A DNA stretch of 64,000 bases from Prodigiosinella confusarubida (GTDB taxonomy: Bacteria; Pseudomonadota; Gammaproteobacteria; Enterobacterales; Enterobacteriaceae): contig NZ_CP025085.1 of the NCBI RefSeq assembly GCF_002847015.1, positions 682,001 through 746,000 on the forward strand, in the 5' to 3' direction. Numbering within the stretch: position 1 is the stretch's first letter; the number at the start of each line of letters is the position of its first letter. This document shows positions 19,728 to 28,415 of this stretch, one piece after another. The notes beneath the pieces were generated by a model, which was given only the letters and a program-made list of their open reading frames with translations, was not told the DNA's origin and searched no databases. A program made the translations under genes and the position numbers.

Positions 19728-19925
19728 TTATTTTTTACGCAGTTCAGTTACAGACTGGCCACCGATTCCCCAGTTGTCGGTATCCACTTCATCAATCACA
19801 ACCATGGTGGTGGCAGGATTTTTCCCCAGGGTATCCACCAGCACTTGTGTTACCCCTGCAATCAGCTGTTTCTTCTGCTCTGCCGTTGCTCCGTCTTTGG
19901 TGATTCTGATATTAACGAAAGGCAT
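19728..19925 (-). CDS. 4-oxalocrotonate tautomerase family protein
   Basis: A 65-residue protein starting MPFVNIRITKDG. Proline at position 2 becomes the catalytic N-terminal proline after methionine removal, the hallmark of the 4-OT/PptA tautomerase superfamily. The family's conserved C-terminal glycine-rich turn is present (NWGIGGQSVTEL). The substrate is unknown; small 4-OT homologues in enterobacteria mostly have no assigned pathway. A good ribosome-binding site (CAGGAGAAAAC) precedes the ATG. It lies between yhjD and kdgK on the same strand, but the kdgK KdgR box suggests kdgK has its own promoter. Confidence 0.85.
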   Translation of the reverse strand: MPFVNIRITKDGATAEQKKQLIAGVTQVLVDTLGKNPATTMVVIDEVDTDNWGIGGQSVTELRKK

Positions 19926-19981
19926 GTTTTCTCCTGTCTGTTCGGGTAATAAAGTACAAAAATCGTTACGGAGCGTGACGC

Positions 19982-20974
19982 CTATTGTGGCGGGACACCG
20001 TCATCCACTGTGTTATCGCCTTTATCTTCTGACGTTGCAATCCATGCCGCACAAAAGAGTATTAGCCGAGCAAAAAAGTAGAAGAAAGTCATCAGGCCGA
20101 TGACAGAGCCAAATGCGGCGCCGGAAGGTGAACGGGCAAGCCAGGGAAGTGCCACCGTCATGGCGAACTTCAGTATCTCAAAACCGATAGCCGCCATCAG
20201 TGTGCCGCGCAGCAGTGCGCTGTGTCGGGGTTTGGTGTGTGGCAACACCCACAGTATCCAGATAAATAACAGATAGTTGGCGAATATGGAGATAGACAGT
20301 GTGATCAGTGTCATCACCGGTCGCAGCCATTCGATGCCGTCCAGACCCAACGCAATAACGATGGTGCTTTGTGCGGTACCCGCCACTGATGTCAGGAACA
20401 GGGTGATAATCAGGGCGATAAGCAACCCAATCAGCGAAAAGAAATCGCGCAGGTACTGAAAATAGAGTTTCTCTTCATCATGTGGTTTACGTTCCCAGAC
20501 ATCACGGGATTGGGCATGGATCGCTTCACGCAGATTACCCATCCAGTTAACGCCGGAATACAGCGCAATCAGTAAACCGGTAATACCTACGGTAGTACGT
20601 TGCTGCACGGCGGTATTGACCGTGTTTTTCAGCGTATTGGCCAGGTTGGGATCACTGATGGTATTAACGATATGGTTGATCAGTTCCGCCAACATATCCG
20701 GATTGGAGGCCAGCACGAAGCCCGCCGCTGCGAAAGAAACCATCAAAATGGGAATCAGAGACAAAAAAGAGAAATAGGTGATGGCCGCGCCAAACTGATT
20801 CCCCATCCGGTCATTAAAGCGTTCCCCGGCTCGGATAAAGTGCGCTACGCTAGGGACCGTTTTTAGCCGCTCACTCCACCGTTTCATCCGTGACAGTAAT
20901 GATGTGGGATCTGGCGTGTTGCCATTACTCTGAGTTTTCGGTGTGGTACGTTGTCGGTCTGGCATCGCTGGCAT
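19982..20974 (-). CDS. yhjD: Inner-membrane protein YhjD (YihY/BrkB family)
   Basis: A 330-residue member of the YihY/BrkB family of six-helix inner-membrane proteins, best matched to E. coli YhjD. The first ~50 residues are hydrophilic, then FGAAITYFSFLSLIPILMVSFAA begins the membrane domain; further helices follow (LRDFFSLIGLLIALIITLFL, LITLSISIFANYLLFIWILWVL) and the tail is acidic. The molecular role is unsettled; E. coli YhjD has been discussed in lipid A/LPS precursor transport suppressor work, which I treat as weak evidence. The start follows AGGAGATAATGTC. Divergent from yhhS. Confidence 0.85.
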   Translation of the reverse strand: MPAMPDRQRTTPKTQSNGNTPDPTSLLSRMKRWSERLKTVPSVAHFIRAGERFNDRMGNQFGAAITYFSFLSLIPILMVSFAAAGFVLASNPDMLAELINHIVNTISDPNLANTLKNTVNTAVQQRTTVGITGLLIALYSGVNWMGNLREAIHAQSRDVWERKPHDEEKLYFQYLRDFFSLIGLLIALIITLFLTSVAGTAQSTIVIALGLDGIEWLRPVMTLITLSISIFANYLLFIWILWVLPHTKPRHSALLRGTLMAAIGFEILKFAMTVALPWLARSPSGAAFGSVIGLMTFFYFFARLILFCAAWIATSEDKGDNTVDDGVPPQ

Positions 20975-21205
20975 GACATTATCTCCTGAATACGGTCATC
21001 CATCCTATGGATTATAACTGACATCACGATAACTCCGGTTTTTTGTGCGCTGCACTTGGGTTGGTCAATACTCGGTGATCAGTACAATAATTGATATGGC
21101 ATCAATTAGCGCTGAAAGTCTTGACCGGCTTGTTTATACTGCTGATTCTTGCTGTTAACACTAATCTTTCGTTTAACACGTTTGCCCCGCAAACGTTAAT
21201 GTTAA

Positions 21206-22441
21206 GTGAGTCAATCTCTCATGCCTGCTCTGTCGCCGCCAGAACCATCACTGAGCGCGTTGCGCCTTAATGTGCGTATTGCTTCCGTGGTGATGTTTAA
21301 CTTTGCCAGTTATCTGACCATTGGTTTACCGCTGGCGGTTTTGCCTGGTTATGTTCACGACCATCTTGGTTACAGCCCATTTTGGGCCGGGTTGGTGATC
21401 AGCCTACAGTATTTCGCTACCCTCTTGAGCCGCCCGCATGCTGGGCGTTATGCGGATGAAAAAGGCCCTAAAAACGTTGTGGTACTGGGGTTGGCAGGGG
21501 CGTTATTGAGTGGGGTTTTCTACGCGCTGGCGGCCTGGAATGATGTTTCGCCGGTGCTGGCATTATTATTGCTGTGTATGGGGCGCATCATTCTGGGTAT
21601 CGGGCAGAGTTTTGCTGGTACCGGGGCGACGTTGTGGGGCATCGGCGTGGTGGGGGCACGGCATATTGGCCGAGTGATTTCATGGAACGGTATTGCAACC
21701 TATGGGGCGATGGCCGTGGGAGCGCCGCTGGGGGTGTGGATTTACCATCTGGGCGGGCTGATGCTGTTGGCAAAGGTCATTATGCTGGTGACAACCGCCG
21801 CCATTCTGCTGGCGCTGCCACGACAGGCTGTAAGCGCCACACCGGGGAAAAAATTACCGTTTCGCGAAGTGCTGAGCAAAGTATGGGTATATGGCGTTAT
21901 TCTGGCCCTGGGCTCGGCCGGATTTGGTGTTATCGCCACTTTCATCACGTTGTTTTATGACGATAAACATTGGGAAGGGGCCGCATTGACGCTGAGTATT
22001 TTCAGCTGTGCTTTCGTCGGAACCCGTTTACTGTTTCCCAATGTGATTAACCGATTTGGTGGTTTGGCGGTTTCTTTCGTGTGTTTTGTGGTTGAAGGTG
22101 TGGGATTGCTGCTGGTGTGGCTGGCAATGTATCCTGCGATGGCGGAAGTAGGGGCCTTTCTGGCGGGAGCGGGATTCTCGCTGGTTTTCCCCGCACTGGG
22201 TGTCGTTGCCGTGAAAGCGGTATCACCACAAAATCAAGGCAGTGGACTGGCAACCTACACTATTTTCCTCGATCTCTCTCTGGGTATTGTGGGCCCGGTT
22301 GCTGGTGTGCTGATGGGGTACACCGGTGTCGCGTCAATTTATCTCGCAGCGGCATTGTTGTTGTTGGGGGGATTGTTGCTGATCTGGCGGTTGTACCGAC
22401 GTTCCCTGATTGTGTCGGAAGACACATTAAGACGAGTGTAA
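21206..22441 (+). CDS. yhhS: Major facilitator superfamily transporter YhhS
   Basis: Twelve-helix MFS permease of 411 residues, closely resembling E. coli YhhS. Recognisable stretches are VVMFNFASYLTIGLPLAVLPGYVHD and, in the loop after helix 2, SRPHAGRYADEKGPK, the MFS motif-A region. YhhS and its paralogue YfcJ are poorly characterised efflux-type carriers, and the substrate is unknown. The start is uncertain: GTG 21206 (MSQSLMPAL) and ATG 21221 both lack a strong Shine-Dalgarno. Adjacent to convergent dcrB as in E. coli, with a hairpin between them. Confidence 0.88.
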   Translation: MSQSLMPALSPPEPSLSALRLNVRIASVVMFNFASYLTIGLPLAVLPGYVHDHLGYSPFWAGLVISLQYFATLLSRPHAGRYADEKGPKNVVVLGLAGALLSGVFYALAAWNDVSPVLALLLLCMGRIILGIGQSFAGTGATLWGIGVVGARHIGRVISWNGIATYGAMAVGAPLGVWIYHLGGLMLLAKVIMLVTTAAILLALPRQAVSATPGKKLPFREVLSKVWVYGVILALGSAGFGVIATFITLFYDDKHWEGAALTLSIFSCAFVGTRLLFPNVINRFGGLAVSFVCFVVEGVGLLLVWLAMYPAMAEVGAFLAGAGFSLVFPALGVVAVKAVSPQNQGSGLATYTIFLDLSLGIVGPVAGVLMGYTGVASIYLAAALLLLGGLLLIWRLYRRSLIVSEDTLRRV

Positions 22442-22457
22442 TTCTGTGATATCAGTG

Positions 22458-22479
22458 TCAGGGCCGTTTACGACCCTGA
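22458..22479. terminator. Hairpin between convergent yhhS and dcrB
   Basis: TCAGGG (22458-22463) pairs with CCCTGA (22474-22479), extended inward by two more pairs around a TTTA loop. It sits in the 45-base convergent gap and could end transcripts from both sides. Confidence 0.5.
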
Positions 22480-22486
22480 TCCTCTG

Positions 22487-23050
22487 TCAACGGAGTTTTA
22501 GCGTACTGATAATGCTTTCCGCATCGCTTTGTGCCTGCTGTTGATCGCCTGCGGGTAGGGTAATTTGTAATGTCATCAGGTGGTTATCCACTTTACCCAG
22601 TACGACGGAAGAATAGGCTTTCTGTCCGCCGCTGGTGATGATGCTGTCCAACTGCTGTAGTTTCTGGCCGTCTATCTCAATCGCTTTGTTGGTCACTACC
22701 TGGAGATTGGCGTCACGGGTACGTTGCTGATCCTCCAGACGTTGGCTCAGTACGGCCAGCGTGTCAGGCGTGTTGCCGGCCAAAATAACGATCACGGCTT
22801 TTTGGCCATTTGAGTCGGCATAGACATGCATATTGTTCGACTGAGTGCCGAGTTTACCGCTTTGGTCGCTCAGGCCTGCCGGTAAGATAAACGACAGCTT
22901 CCCTGACAGCAGAGTAACCGTTTGTCCCGCTGATTTTTCGGCCGTTGCACTTTTACTTTGCACCGCGGCGTTTTTGTCACTATTCCCGTCGCACGCTGCC
23001 AGCGTTGCCGCCAGCAGACCGATTCCGAGGTATTTTGCTATATTCGGCAT
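22487..23050 (-). CDS. dcrB: DcrB family lipoprotein
   Basis: Envelope lipoprotein of 187 residues; in E. coli DcrB is needed for infection by phages C1 and C6 and has been implicated in lipoprotein handling. The N terminus is a lipoprotein signal ([16 protein letters not shown]): lipobox LAAC with Cys19 as the lipidated residue, followed by Asp at +2, which favours inner-membrane retention. The mature protein is a small alpha/beta domain with family stretches [20 protein letters not shown] and [21 protein letters not shown]. Confidence 0.9.
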   Translation of the reverse strand: MPNIAKYLGIGLLAATLAACDGNSDKNAAVQSKSATAEKSAGQTVTLLSGKLSFILPAGLSDQSGKLGTQSNNMHVYADSNGQKAVIVILAGNTPDTLAVLSQRLEDQQRTRDANLQVVTNKAIEIDGQKLQQLDSIITSGGQKAYSSVVLGKVDNHLMTLQITLPAGDQQQAQSDAESIISTLKLR

Positions 23051-23192
23051 TGGGTCCCTTCTTTTGTCAATAAAACCGATACGGTGTTATGGCACCCGAT
23101 TCAGGCAGTAAAAACAAGCGTTTTGTTGTCACAAACCCTGTCTTGTACCGGTAAAACCTGACAAAGAAGATAATTTTCCGGTTATTCCGAAA

Positions 23193-23870
23193 TCAGTTTT
23201 CGCTTTGAGCTGCCGGATAAGGGGTATCTTTTTCCTGCCGACTCAGGCGCCGGAGCAGCATATTCAACGCTACACCATACATTGGCAGGAAAAATATCGT
23301 ACAGATCGTGATTTTGAATGCATAGTCCACCATCGCGATCTCTCCCCAGTGTGCTGACATAAACGGGTTTGTGCTGTGGTAAAACGCGATAAAGAAAAAC
23401 GCCATCGTATCAACGAGATTGCCCAGTACAGCAGATGCCGACGGTGCAACCCACCATGCATGGCGTTGACGCAGGCGATTGAAGACCTGTACATCCAGAA
23501 TCTGCCCCAATACGTAGGCCATAAAACTGGCGGAAGCAATACGGGCGACCACGATGTTGACTTCGCTCAGCACACCAAAACCCTGCCAGGCTCCCTGATA
23601 AAACAGTGAGGAAACCAGGTAGGAAATCATCAGGGCCGGTATCATTACCGCCAGGATAATGCGGCGTGCCAGCGGTGCGCCGAAAATTCGTACCGTCAGA
23701 TCGGTTGCCAGGAAGATGAACGGAAAGGTAAACGCACCCCAGGTGGTATGAAAACCAAAAATCATGATAGGGAGCTGTACTAGGTAGTTACTGGACGTGA
23801 TGATCAGAACATGGAATAGCGACAACCAGCATAGGGCGGTGAGTCGCTGCTGCGGAGTAAATTGAAACAT
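23193..23870 (-). CDS. yhhQ: Queuosine precursor transporter YhhQ
   Basis: Inner-membrane importer of the queuosine precursors preQ0/preQ1 (ECF/QPTR family, COG1738), which feed tRNA queuosine synthesis. The 225-residue protein has about six membrane helices with family stretches FPFIFLATDLTVRIFGAPLAR and AYVLGQILDVQVFNRLR. The leader directly upstream folds like a class-I preQ1 riboswitch whose 3' end is the ribosome-binding site AAGG, so translation is likely shut off when preQ1 is abundant. Neighbours dcrB and tusA match E. coli order. Confidence 0.92.
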   Translation of the reverse strand: MFQFTPQQRLTALCWLSLFHVLIITSSNYLVQLPIMIFGFHTTWGAFTFPFIFLATDLTVRIFGAPLARRIILAVMIPALMISYLVSSLFYQGAWQGFGVLSEVNIVVARIASASFMAYVLGQILDVQVFNRLRQRHAWWVAPSASAVLGNLVDTMAFFFIAFYHSTNPFMSAHWGEIAMVDYAFKITICTIFFLPMYGVALNMLLRRLSRQEKDTPYPAAQSEN

Positions 23871-23876
23871 AGTATG

Positions 23877-23909
23877 ACCTTTTTGGTTATTGGGGGGAGG
23901 GAACCCAAA
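23877..23909 (-). promoter_or_regulatory. Putative class-I preQ1 riboswitch overlapping the yhhQ ribosome-binding site
   Basis: Read on the minus strand, TTGGG (23904-23908) pairs with CCCAA as stem P1 around the loop TTCCCTCCC. The tail TAACCAAAAAGG follows, with loop CCT able to pair with the tail AGG (23878-23880) to form the P2 pseudoknot. The order P1 / C-rich loop ending in C / A-rich tail / GG matches the preQ1-I aptamer, including GGUUC at the loop start. The AAGG is also the Shine-Dalgarno, eight bases before the ATG, so ligand binding would block translation. Class-I preQ1 switches are known to control COG1738 genes. Pairing was done by eye. Confidence 0.68.
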
Positions 23910-24089
23910 AGTAACAAATCTTTTCGCCTCATATTACGGCACGACGCGGCATAATACGCAATTGTCTTATCTTTGCAATGGTTACTTTTCATGCAAGTAT
24001 TTTGATGGCTTGCACCGAAAAATGCGCAAGGTAAACTAGGGCGCTTCTACTCTTTTATTGACTACAAACACCGCAAACAGAGAATTCTA

Positions 24090-24335
24090 ATGGCTGATGT
24101 CTTTACCAACCCGGATAAAACGCTGGATGCACAGGGACTGCGTTGCCCGGAGCCGGTGATGATGGTACGCAAAACTGTGCGACAGATGGAAACGGGTCAA
24201 ACGCTGCTGATCATCGCTGATGATCCTGCTACTACGCGTGATATTCCGGGTTTTTGCCGCTATATGGAGCACGAGTTGCTGGCCCAGATGACAGAGCAAC
24301 TGCCGTATCGTTATCTGCTGCGTAAAGGCCAGTAA
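24090..24335 (+). CDS. tusA: Sulfurtransferase TusA
   Basis: Small cytosolic sulfur carrier that accepts persulfide sulfur from IscS and passes it to TusBCD for tRNA 2-thiouridine synthesis and to other sulfur pathways. The 81-residue protein carries the family motif [13 protein letters not shown] with the active cysteine at position 19. It stands alone, divergent from yhhQ, and faces zntA across a shared hairpin terminator. Confidence 0.95.
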   Translation: MADVFTNPDKTLDAQGLRCPEPVMMVRKTVRQMETGQTLLIIADDPATTRDIPGFCRYMEHELLAQMTEQLPYRYLLRKGQ

Positions 24336-24359
24336 AATACCCGTTTGTATCGTGTCTAC

Positions 24360-24393
24360 AGGGCGCTGAACACCTGATGATATTTAGCGCCCT
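24360..24393. terminator. Bidirectional terminator between tusA and zntA
   Basis: AGGGCGCTGAA (24360-24370) pairs with TTTAGCGCCCT (24383-24393), 11 pairs with one G-T. It is placed in the 66-base convergent gap. Confidence 0.75.
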
Positions 24394-24401
24394 TTGCAAT
24401 A

Positions 24402-26708
24402 TTAATCCCGTTTGCTCAGTAGCCGCAGTGCATTGGCGGTAACCAGTGCGGTGGCGCCGGAGTCTGCCAGCACCGCCAGCCATAATCCGGTAATACCCAT
24501 CAGCGTGGTAATCAGGAATACCGCTTTTAGTCCCAGTGCGATAGTCACATTCTGACGGATATTACGGTAGGTCGCCCGGGATAAATCGATCATTATTACC
24601 AGCGCAGTCAATCGGCTATGGGTTAAGGCGGCATCTGCTGTTTCCAGTGCCACATCAGTGCTGTTGCCCATAGCGATGCCAATCGTTGCGGCTTTCATCG
24701 CCGGGGCGTCGTTAATGCCGTCACCCACCATGGCAGTGGCGTATTGCCGATTCAGTGCATTGACCGCCTCGACCTTATCCGCCGGGAGTAGACCGGCACG
24801 ATAGTCAATTCCCAGCGTTTGCGCGATAGCGGCAGCAGCACGCGCATTGTCACCCGTTAGCATCACACATCGGATTCCCATACTGTGCAATGATTCAAGT
24901 GCGGCGCTGGCATCCGGACGTACTCCGTCACGTAATGCCAGTAAGCCCAACATCTGGTTTTCCTCTTGTACTGCCACCACGGTTTTACCTTCCCCTTCTA
25001 GCCGCTCAATCTGCTGTTGCCACACAGGTGTGAGGACGTCGTTAGACAATCGGGAAGATGAACTGACCTGAATATGTTTGCCATTAACCCGGCCTTCCAC
25101 ACCGATGCCAGCTTGTGTGCGACGAGCCTCTGCGAAAGGTAGCAACTTACTGCTCGCTTGTGCCCGCTGGATAATCGCCTGTGCCAACGGATGGTGTGAG
25201 CCGGATTCTACGGCGGCGGCACGGCCCAGCAACGCCATCTCACTGACCATTTCTGCGGGTATGATATCCGTTACTTGTGGTTTTCCCTCGGTCAGTGTGC
25301 CGGTTTTATCAAATGCGATAATACGTAACGTGCCGAGAGATTCCAGGGCAGCACCGCCTTTGATCAGTGCGCCATGGCGTGCCGCCGCCGCCAGCCCGAC
25401 AGTAATCGCCGCTGGTGTCGAAATGACCAATGCGCAGGGGCAACCGATCAACAGCAGCGCCAGGCCACGGTAAATCCAGGGTTGCCAGAGTTGCGACAGC
25501 AACAATGGAGGAACGATCATCACCAGCAGCGAAATCAACATGATGGCGGGAGTGTAATAGCGACTGAATCGGTCGATAAAACGTTCAATGGGAGCCCGAC
25601 GTTCTTCTGCTTCTTCAATCAGTTGCAACATACGGTCAATAGCATTGTTTCCCGGTTGGGATACCACTTCCAATTGCACCACATGATCAACACACAGACT
25701 ACCCGCTGCGATCCGGCTTCCCTGATGATGTTCAACCGGGATGGATTCACCGGTAATGGCACTTTCATCAAAGCTGGCGTCAATGGTCAGCAGCCGGGCA
25801 TCGGCAGGTAGCCGGCCGCCGGGAGACACTTCAATAATATCGCCGGGAATCAGCTCGGTGAGAGGAACGGTAACTCGCTTCTGTCCACGAAGAGTGATGG
25901 CCTCTTCCGGTAGTAATTTCATTAATGCGCTAACGCCGCTTCTGGCTCGTTGCGCCGCGTACGCTTCCAATCGTTCACCCAACATGAACAGTAACAACAC
26001 TACCGTGGCCTCGGTAATAGCGCCGATAAGCAACGCGCCCAGTGCCGCTACGCTCATCAGGGTTTCGATGGCAAAGGGGGAACCTGACCGGGTAAGCTGC
26101 CAGGCTTTTTTTATAACCGGTATCAGGCCGACTAACGTTGTGGTGAAAAAGGCCGCTTCACTCTTAGAAGGTGAGATAAACGATATCATCCAGCTTGCCA
26201 TCGCCAGCAGAGCGAACAGGATTAAGAAACCGTTGCCCTGCATAACGCTGGAAGGTTGGGAAACAACTGAGGAGGATGTATCCGTGGTTCGAAGCGTAAA
26301 TCCGACATTGTGAACGGCTTGCTGAACCTGTTCTCGTACATCGGTACGGGCATCGACGACCAGTTTTTCGGTAGCGAACAGCACGTTGACCTGATCAATG
26401 GTGGGAATATATTTTACAGCGGTTTCGATTTTTCTGGCACAACTGGGGCAATCCATACCGTTGATTATCCAACTGAAACGTTGACGAGAGAGAGGAGCTC
26501 GCTCATCGCTGTCGGGGTCATCGGTATCGGCATTGCCGCTGCCGCTGTCATCTGATGCGCTGTGGGCGCCATCACGCTCGGTTGCCGCTATCGGATTGAG
26601 CGACGCGGCTATTGCTGAACAGCCAGTATGGGCCGACGCCGCGGAAGCCGGTTCGTGATGGTGGCCACAACGGCAACGAGGGGTTTCAGTATGGTGATGA
26701 GGATGCAT
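24402..26708 (-). CDS. zntA: Zn/Cd/Pb-exporting P-type ATPase ZntA
   Basis: P1B-type ATPase exporting zinc, cadmium and lead from the cytosol. The 768-residue protein starts with a His/Cys-rich tail (MHPHHHTETPRCRCGHHH) and a Ser/Asp-rich spacer, then a heavy-metal-binding HMA domain (GMDCPSCARKIE, Cys87 and Cys90). Core motifs are the intramembrane CPC (IGCPCALVISTP), the phosphorylation site DKTGTLTEG and the hinge GDGINDAPAM. The distal N-terminal tail may act as a metal-sensing or metal-buffering extension. No ZntR dyad like the E. coli one was found by eye in the 95 bases upstream. Confidence 0.95.
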   Translation of the reverse strand: MHPHHHTETPRCRCGHHHEPASAASAHTGCSAIAASLNPIAATERDGAHSASDDSGSGNADTDDPDSDERAPLSRQRFSWIINGMDCPSCARKIETAVKYIPTIDQVNVLFATEKLVVDARTDVREQVQQAVHNVGFTLRTTDTSSSVVSQPSSVMQGNGFLILFALLAMASWMISFISPSKSEAAFFTTTLVGLIPVIKKAWQLTRSGSPFAIETLMSVAALGALLIGAITEATVVLLLFMLGERLEAYAAQRARSGVSALMKLLPEEAITLRGQKRVTVPLTELIPGDIIEVSPGGRLPADARLLTIDASFDESAITGESIPVEHHQGSRIAAGSLCVDHVVQLEVVSQPGNNAIDRMLQLIEEAEERRAPIERFIDRFSRYYTPAIMLISLLVMIVPPLLLSQLWQPWIYRGLALLLIGCPCALVISTPAAITVGLAAAARHGALIKGGAALESLGTLRIIAFDKTGTLTEGKPQVTDIIPAEMVSEMALLGRAAAVESGSHHPLAQAIIQRAQASSKLLPFAEARRTQAGIGVEGRVNGKHIQVSSSSRLSNDVLTPVWQQQIERLEGEGKTVVAVQEENQMLGLLALRDGVRPDASAALESLHSMGIRCVMLTGDNARAAAAIAQTLGIDYRAGLLPADKVEAVNALNRQYATAMVGDGINDAPAMKAATIGIAMGNSTDVALETADAALTHSRLTALVIMIDLSRATYRNIRQNVTIALGLKAVFLITTLMGITGLWLAVLADSGATALVTANALRLLSKRD

Positions 26709-26782
26709 AGGTTACTCCTGTTTGATAGTCATTCTCATCGGAAACTTTACACCGTCATACCTGAGGAAACCAGTAGTCAGCC

Positions 26783-26809
26783 CGTTTAAAACGTTTAAAA
26801 CGTTTAAAA
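26783..26809. repeat. Three tandem copies of a 9-base unit upstream of zntA
   Basis: CGTTTAAAA occurs three times head-to-tail (26783-26791, 26792-26800, 26801-26809), overlapping the last codons and stop of yhhN and lying 75-100 bases before the zntA start. A 9-base period is close to one helical turn, so it could bind a protein or bend DNA, or be a slippage-prone microsatellite. Confidence 0.7.
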
Positions 26810-27433
26810 ATAGAGCGATCTGACAATCAGAAAATGGCCACCAAAATAGCAGGCCGCCACAATGGCACGCTGGGCTCGGAAGCTGATGCGAAAGTGCTGG
26901 ATCAGCCAGATAGCATGACCAATGAACAGCAGCCCTGTACCCACCAGCAATGAGAAATTGTAATCAGTACCCAGCGAGAAGTAATGTTCCCCTGCCACCC
27001 AGACCATGATGGTGGTCATCACCACAAAGGCGCAAACCAGCCAGCGTTGGGTACCCAACTGTTGCCACAATACGGCAATCAGCAGTGCAGCAAGTATTAT
27101 CAGCACGAGCGGCAGCGGCCAGAAGAAGCTCAGGGATAATTGCGAAGAGAGAAAACTCACCGTATAGAGCAGGTGTGCTATAAAATAGGCACTGATGGCA
27201 AATAGTAGTCGTTGGGTGGGAAGCAGCAGCAGTGCATCACCAATCAGCGTTGCCAGCAGCCCTGCTATCACCAGATATCCCGGGATGCCAAGAATGGGTG
27301 TTTGCCAGGCCAAAGCAACCAGTAACAACAGTGTCACGGGCTTGAACAGCCAGCGCTGCCAGACGGGGCCACGGTAGCTGGCGTCGACGTACAACCAGCC
27401 AGAGAAGAGAACAGCAATAAAAGACCACAGCAT
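26804..27433 (-). CDS. yhhN: Lysoplasmalogenase-like membrane protein YhhN
   Basis: Inner-membrane protein of the YhhN/TMEM86 family; animal members hydrolyse lysoplasmalogen vinyl-ether bonds, and the bacterial substrate is not established. The 209 residues form about eight membrane helices; the family-typical [18 protein letters not shown] and [16 protein letters not shown] carry the conserved Asp and His-containing motifs. Its 3' end overlaps the 9-base repeats, and zntA follows on the same strand. Confidence 0.85.
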   Translation of the reverse strand: MLWSFIAVLFSGWLYVDASYRGPVWQRWLFKPVTLLLLVALAWQTPILGIPGYLVIAGLLATLIGDALLLLPTQRLLFAISAYFIAHLLYTVSFLSSQLSLSFFWPLPLVLIILAALLIAVLWQQLGTQRWLVCAFVVMTTIMVWVAGEHYFSLGTDYNFSLLVGTGLLFIGHAIWLIQHFRISFRAQRAIVAACYFGGHFLIVRSLYF

Positions 27434-27692
27434 AGATTGTCCTTGATTCAGTTAATTGACCGGTCGAAAAAACACTGACGACAGTAAGCAGCTTGTAGCC
27501 AGCCCTGGACAAGCCGTTTTCATCGTTTGTCATCAGGTGATGTTCTCCCCAGTGTAGGGACTGTTAGCGGGATCAACAACATCGGTAACGGCTAATGCGA
27601 GGCGGCAAGCTTCATGTTATGTTAACGGCCAGTTTTTTTGTAGCGTATGACATGACAAGTGTTGGCAATATGTCGAAGGAGAGCGTTGTTGC

Positions 27693-28019
27693 ATGAGCAC
27701 TGAACCTGCACTTTACCGTATTCAGTTTATAAATAACGGCAAGAACTATCAGCTCTATGTGCGAGAATTGGTACCGAGCAATCTGTTCGGCTTTATTGAA
27801 ATTGCCGACTTTGTTTTCGATAGCCAATCAACGCTACTGGTTGATCCCTCAATTGAGAAACTGAAAACCGAATTTGCCGGCGTCAGTCGCAGCTTTATTC
27901 CGTTACAGGCGGTGATCCGTATCGACGCGGTGACTGAGCGGGACAAGGGGAGTGCGCGGATTTCAGAGCTGGGCGACAATGTTTCCCATTTTCCTTACTT
28001 GCCAGGTAAAAATCCCTGA
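27693..28019 (+). CDS. DUF1820 family protein
   Basis: A 108-residue soluble protein (LYRIQFINNGKNYQLYVREL; VDPSIEKLKTEFAGV; FIPLQAVIRIDAV) that fits my memory of DUF1820, small proteins widespread in gamma-proteobacteria with no assigned function. No catalytic or membrane motif is visible. AAGGAG precedes the ATG by 11 bases. In E. coli the corresponding place is occupied by yhhM (DUF2500). It is convergent with yhhL. The 260 bases upstream, shared with divergent yhhN, hold no other gene. Confidence 0.75.
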   Translation: MSTEPALYRIQFINNGKNYQLYVRELVPSNLFGFIEIADFVFDSQSTLLVDPSIEKLKTEFAGVSRSFIPLQAVIRIDAVTERDKGSARISELGDNVSHFPYLPGKNP

Positions 28020-28093
28020 ATCTTCTGTTTGGCTATTTCGATTCGTTACATCGAGCCTGGATGAACGTTGTTCTCCAGGCCTGGTTGCTATGG

Positions 28094-28384
28094 CTATCTG
28101 TGTTTGCGGGGCGAGATGGGCGGTTGTTTTTTCTGCCACGCCAGCAGTTCGAACACACCAAACAGGAAGACGCGTAGCTGAAATGCCCGGTCGAGGGGAG
28201 GCGCATCTTTAGGTTGACTGGTCTTGAGCAACAGGAACTGGATGCCGTGCATCAGTATCATGAACCCCATCGCGACGGTCATGAAAATATTCAGCGGCCG
28301 GGGGAAAGGAGAGATCAGATTAAAAATCAGAAAACTCCATACCCCGAGCATCAGTAACCGGCCAAAATTAATCCAAATCGTCAT
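28094..28384 (-). CDS. yhhL: DUF1145 family inner-membrane protein YhhL
   Basis: A 96-residue protein with two or three membrane segments (LLMLGVWSFLIFNLISPFP; IFMTVAMGFMILMHGIQFLLL), matching E. coli YhhL (DUF1145). Function unknown. I choose the second of two adjacent ATGs (28384), five bases after AGAGG; the first (28387) is only two bases away from it. Cotranscribed downstream of rsmD, as in E. coli. Confidence 0.85.
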   Translation of the reverse strand: MTIWINFGRLLMLGVWSFLIFNLISPFPRPLNIFMTVAMGFMILMHGIQFLLLKTSQPKDAPPLDRAFQLRVFLFGVFELLAWQKKQPPISPRKHR

Positions 28385-28415
28385 CATTTCCTCTTTGTAT
28401 CGCAATCATGCCATG

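Noticed and set aside
26709-26803. ZntR operator upstream of zntA
   Set aside because: No MerR-type dyad with the ACTCC pattern could be found by eye.
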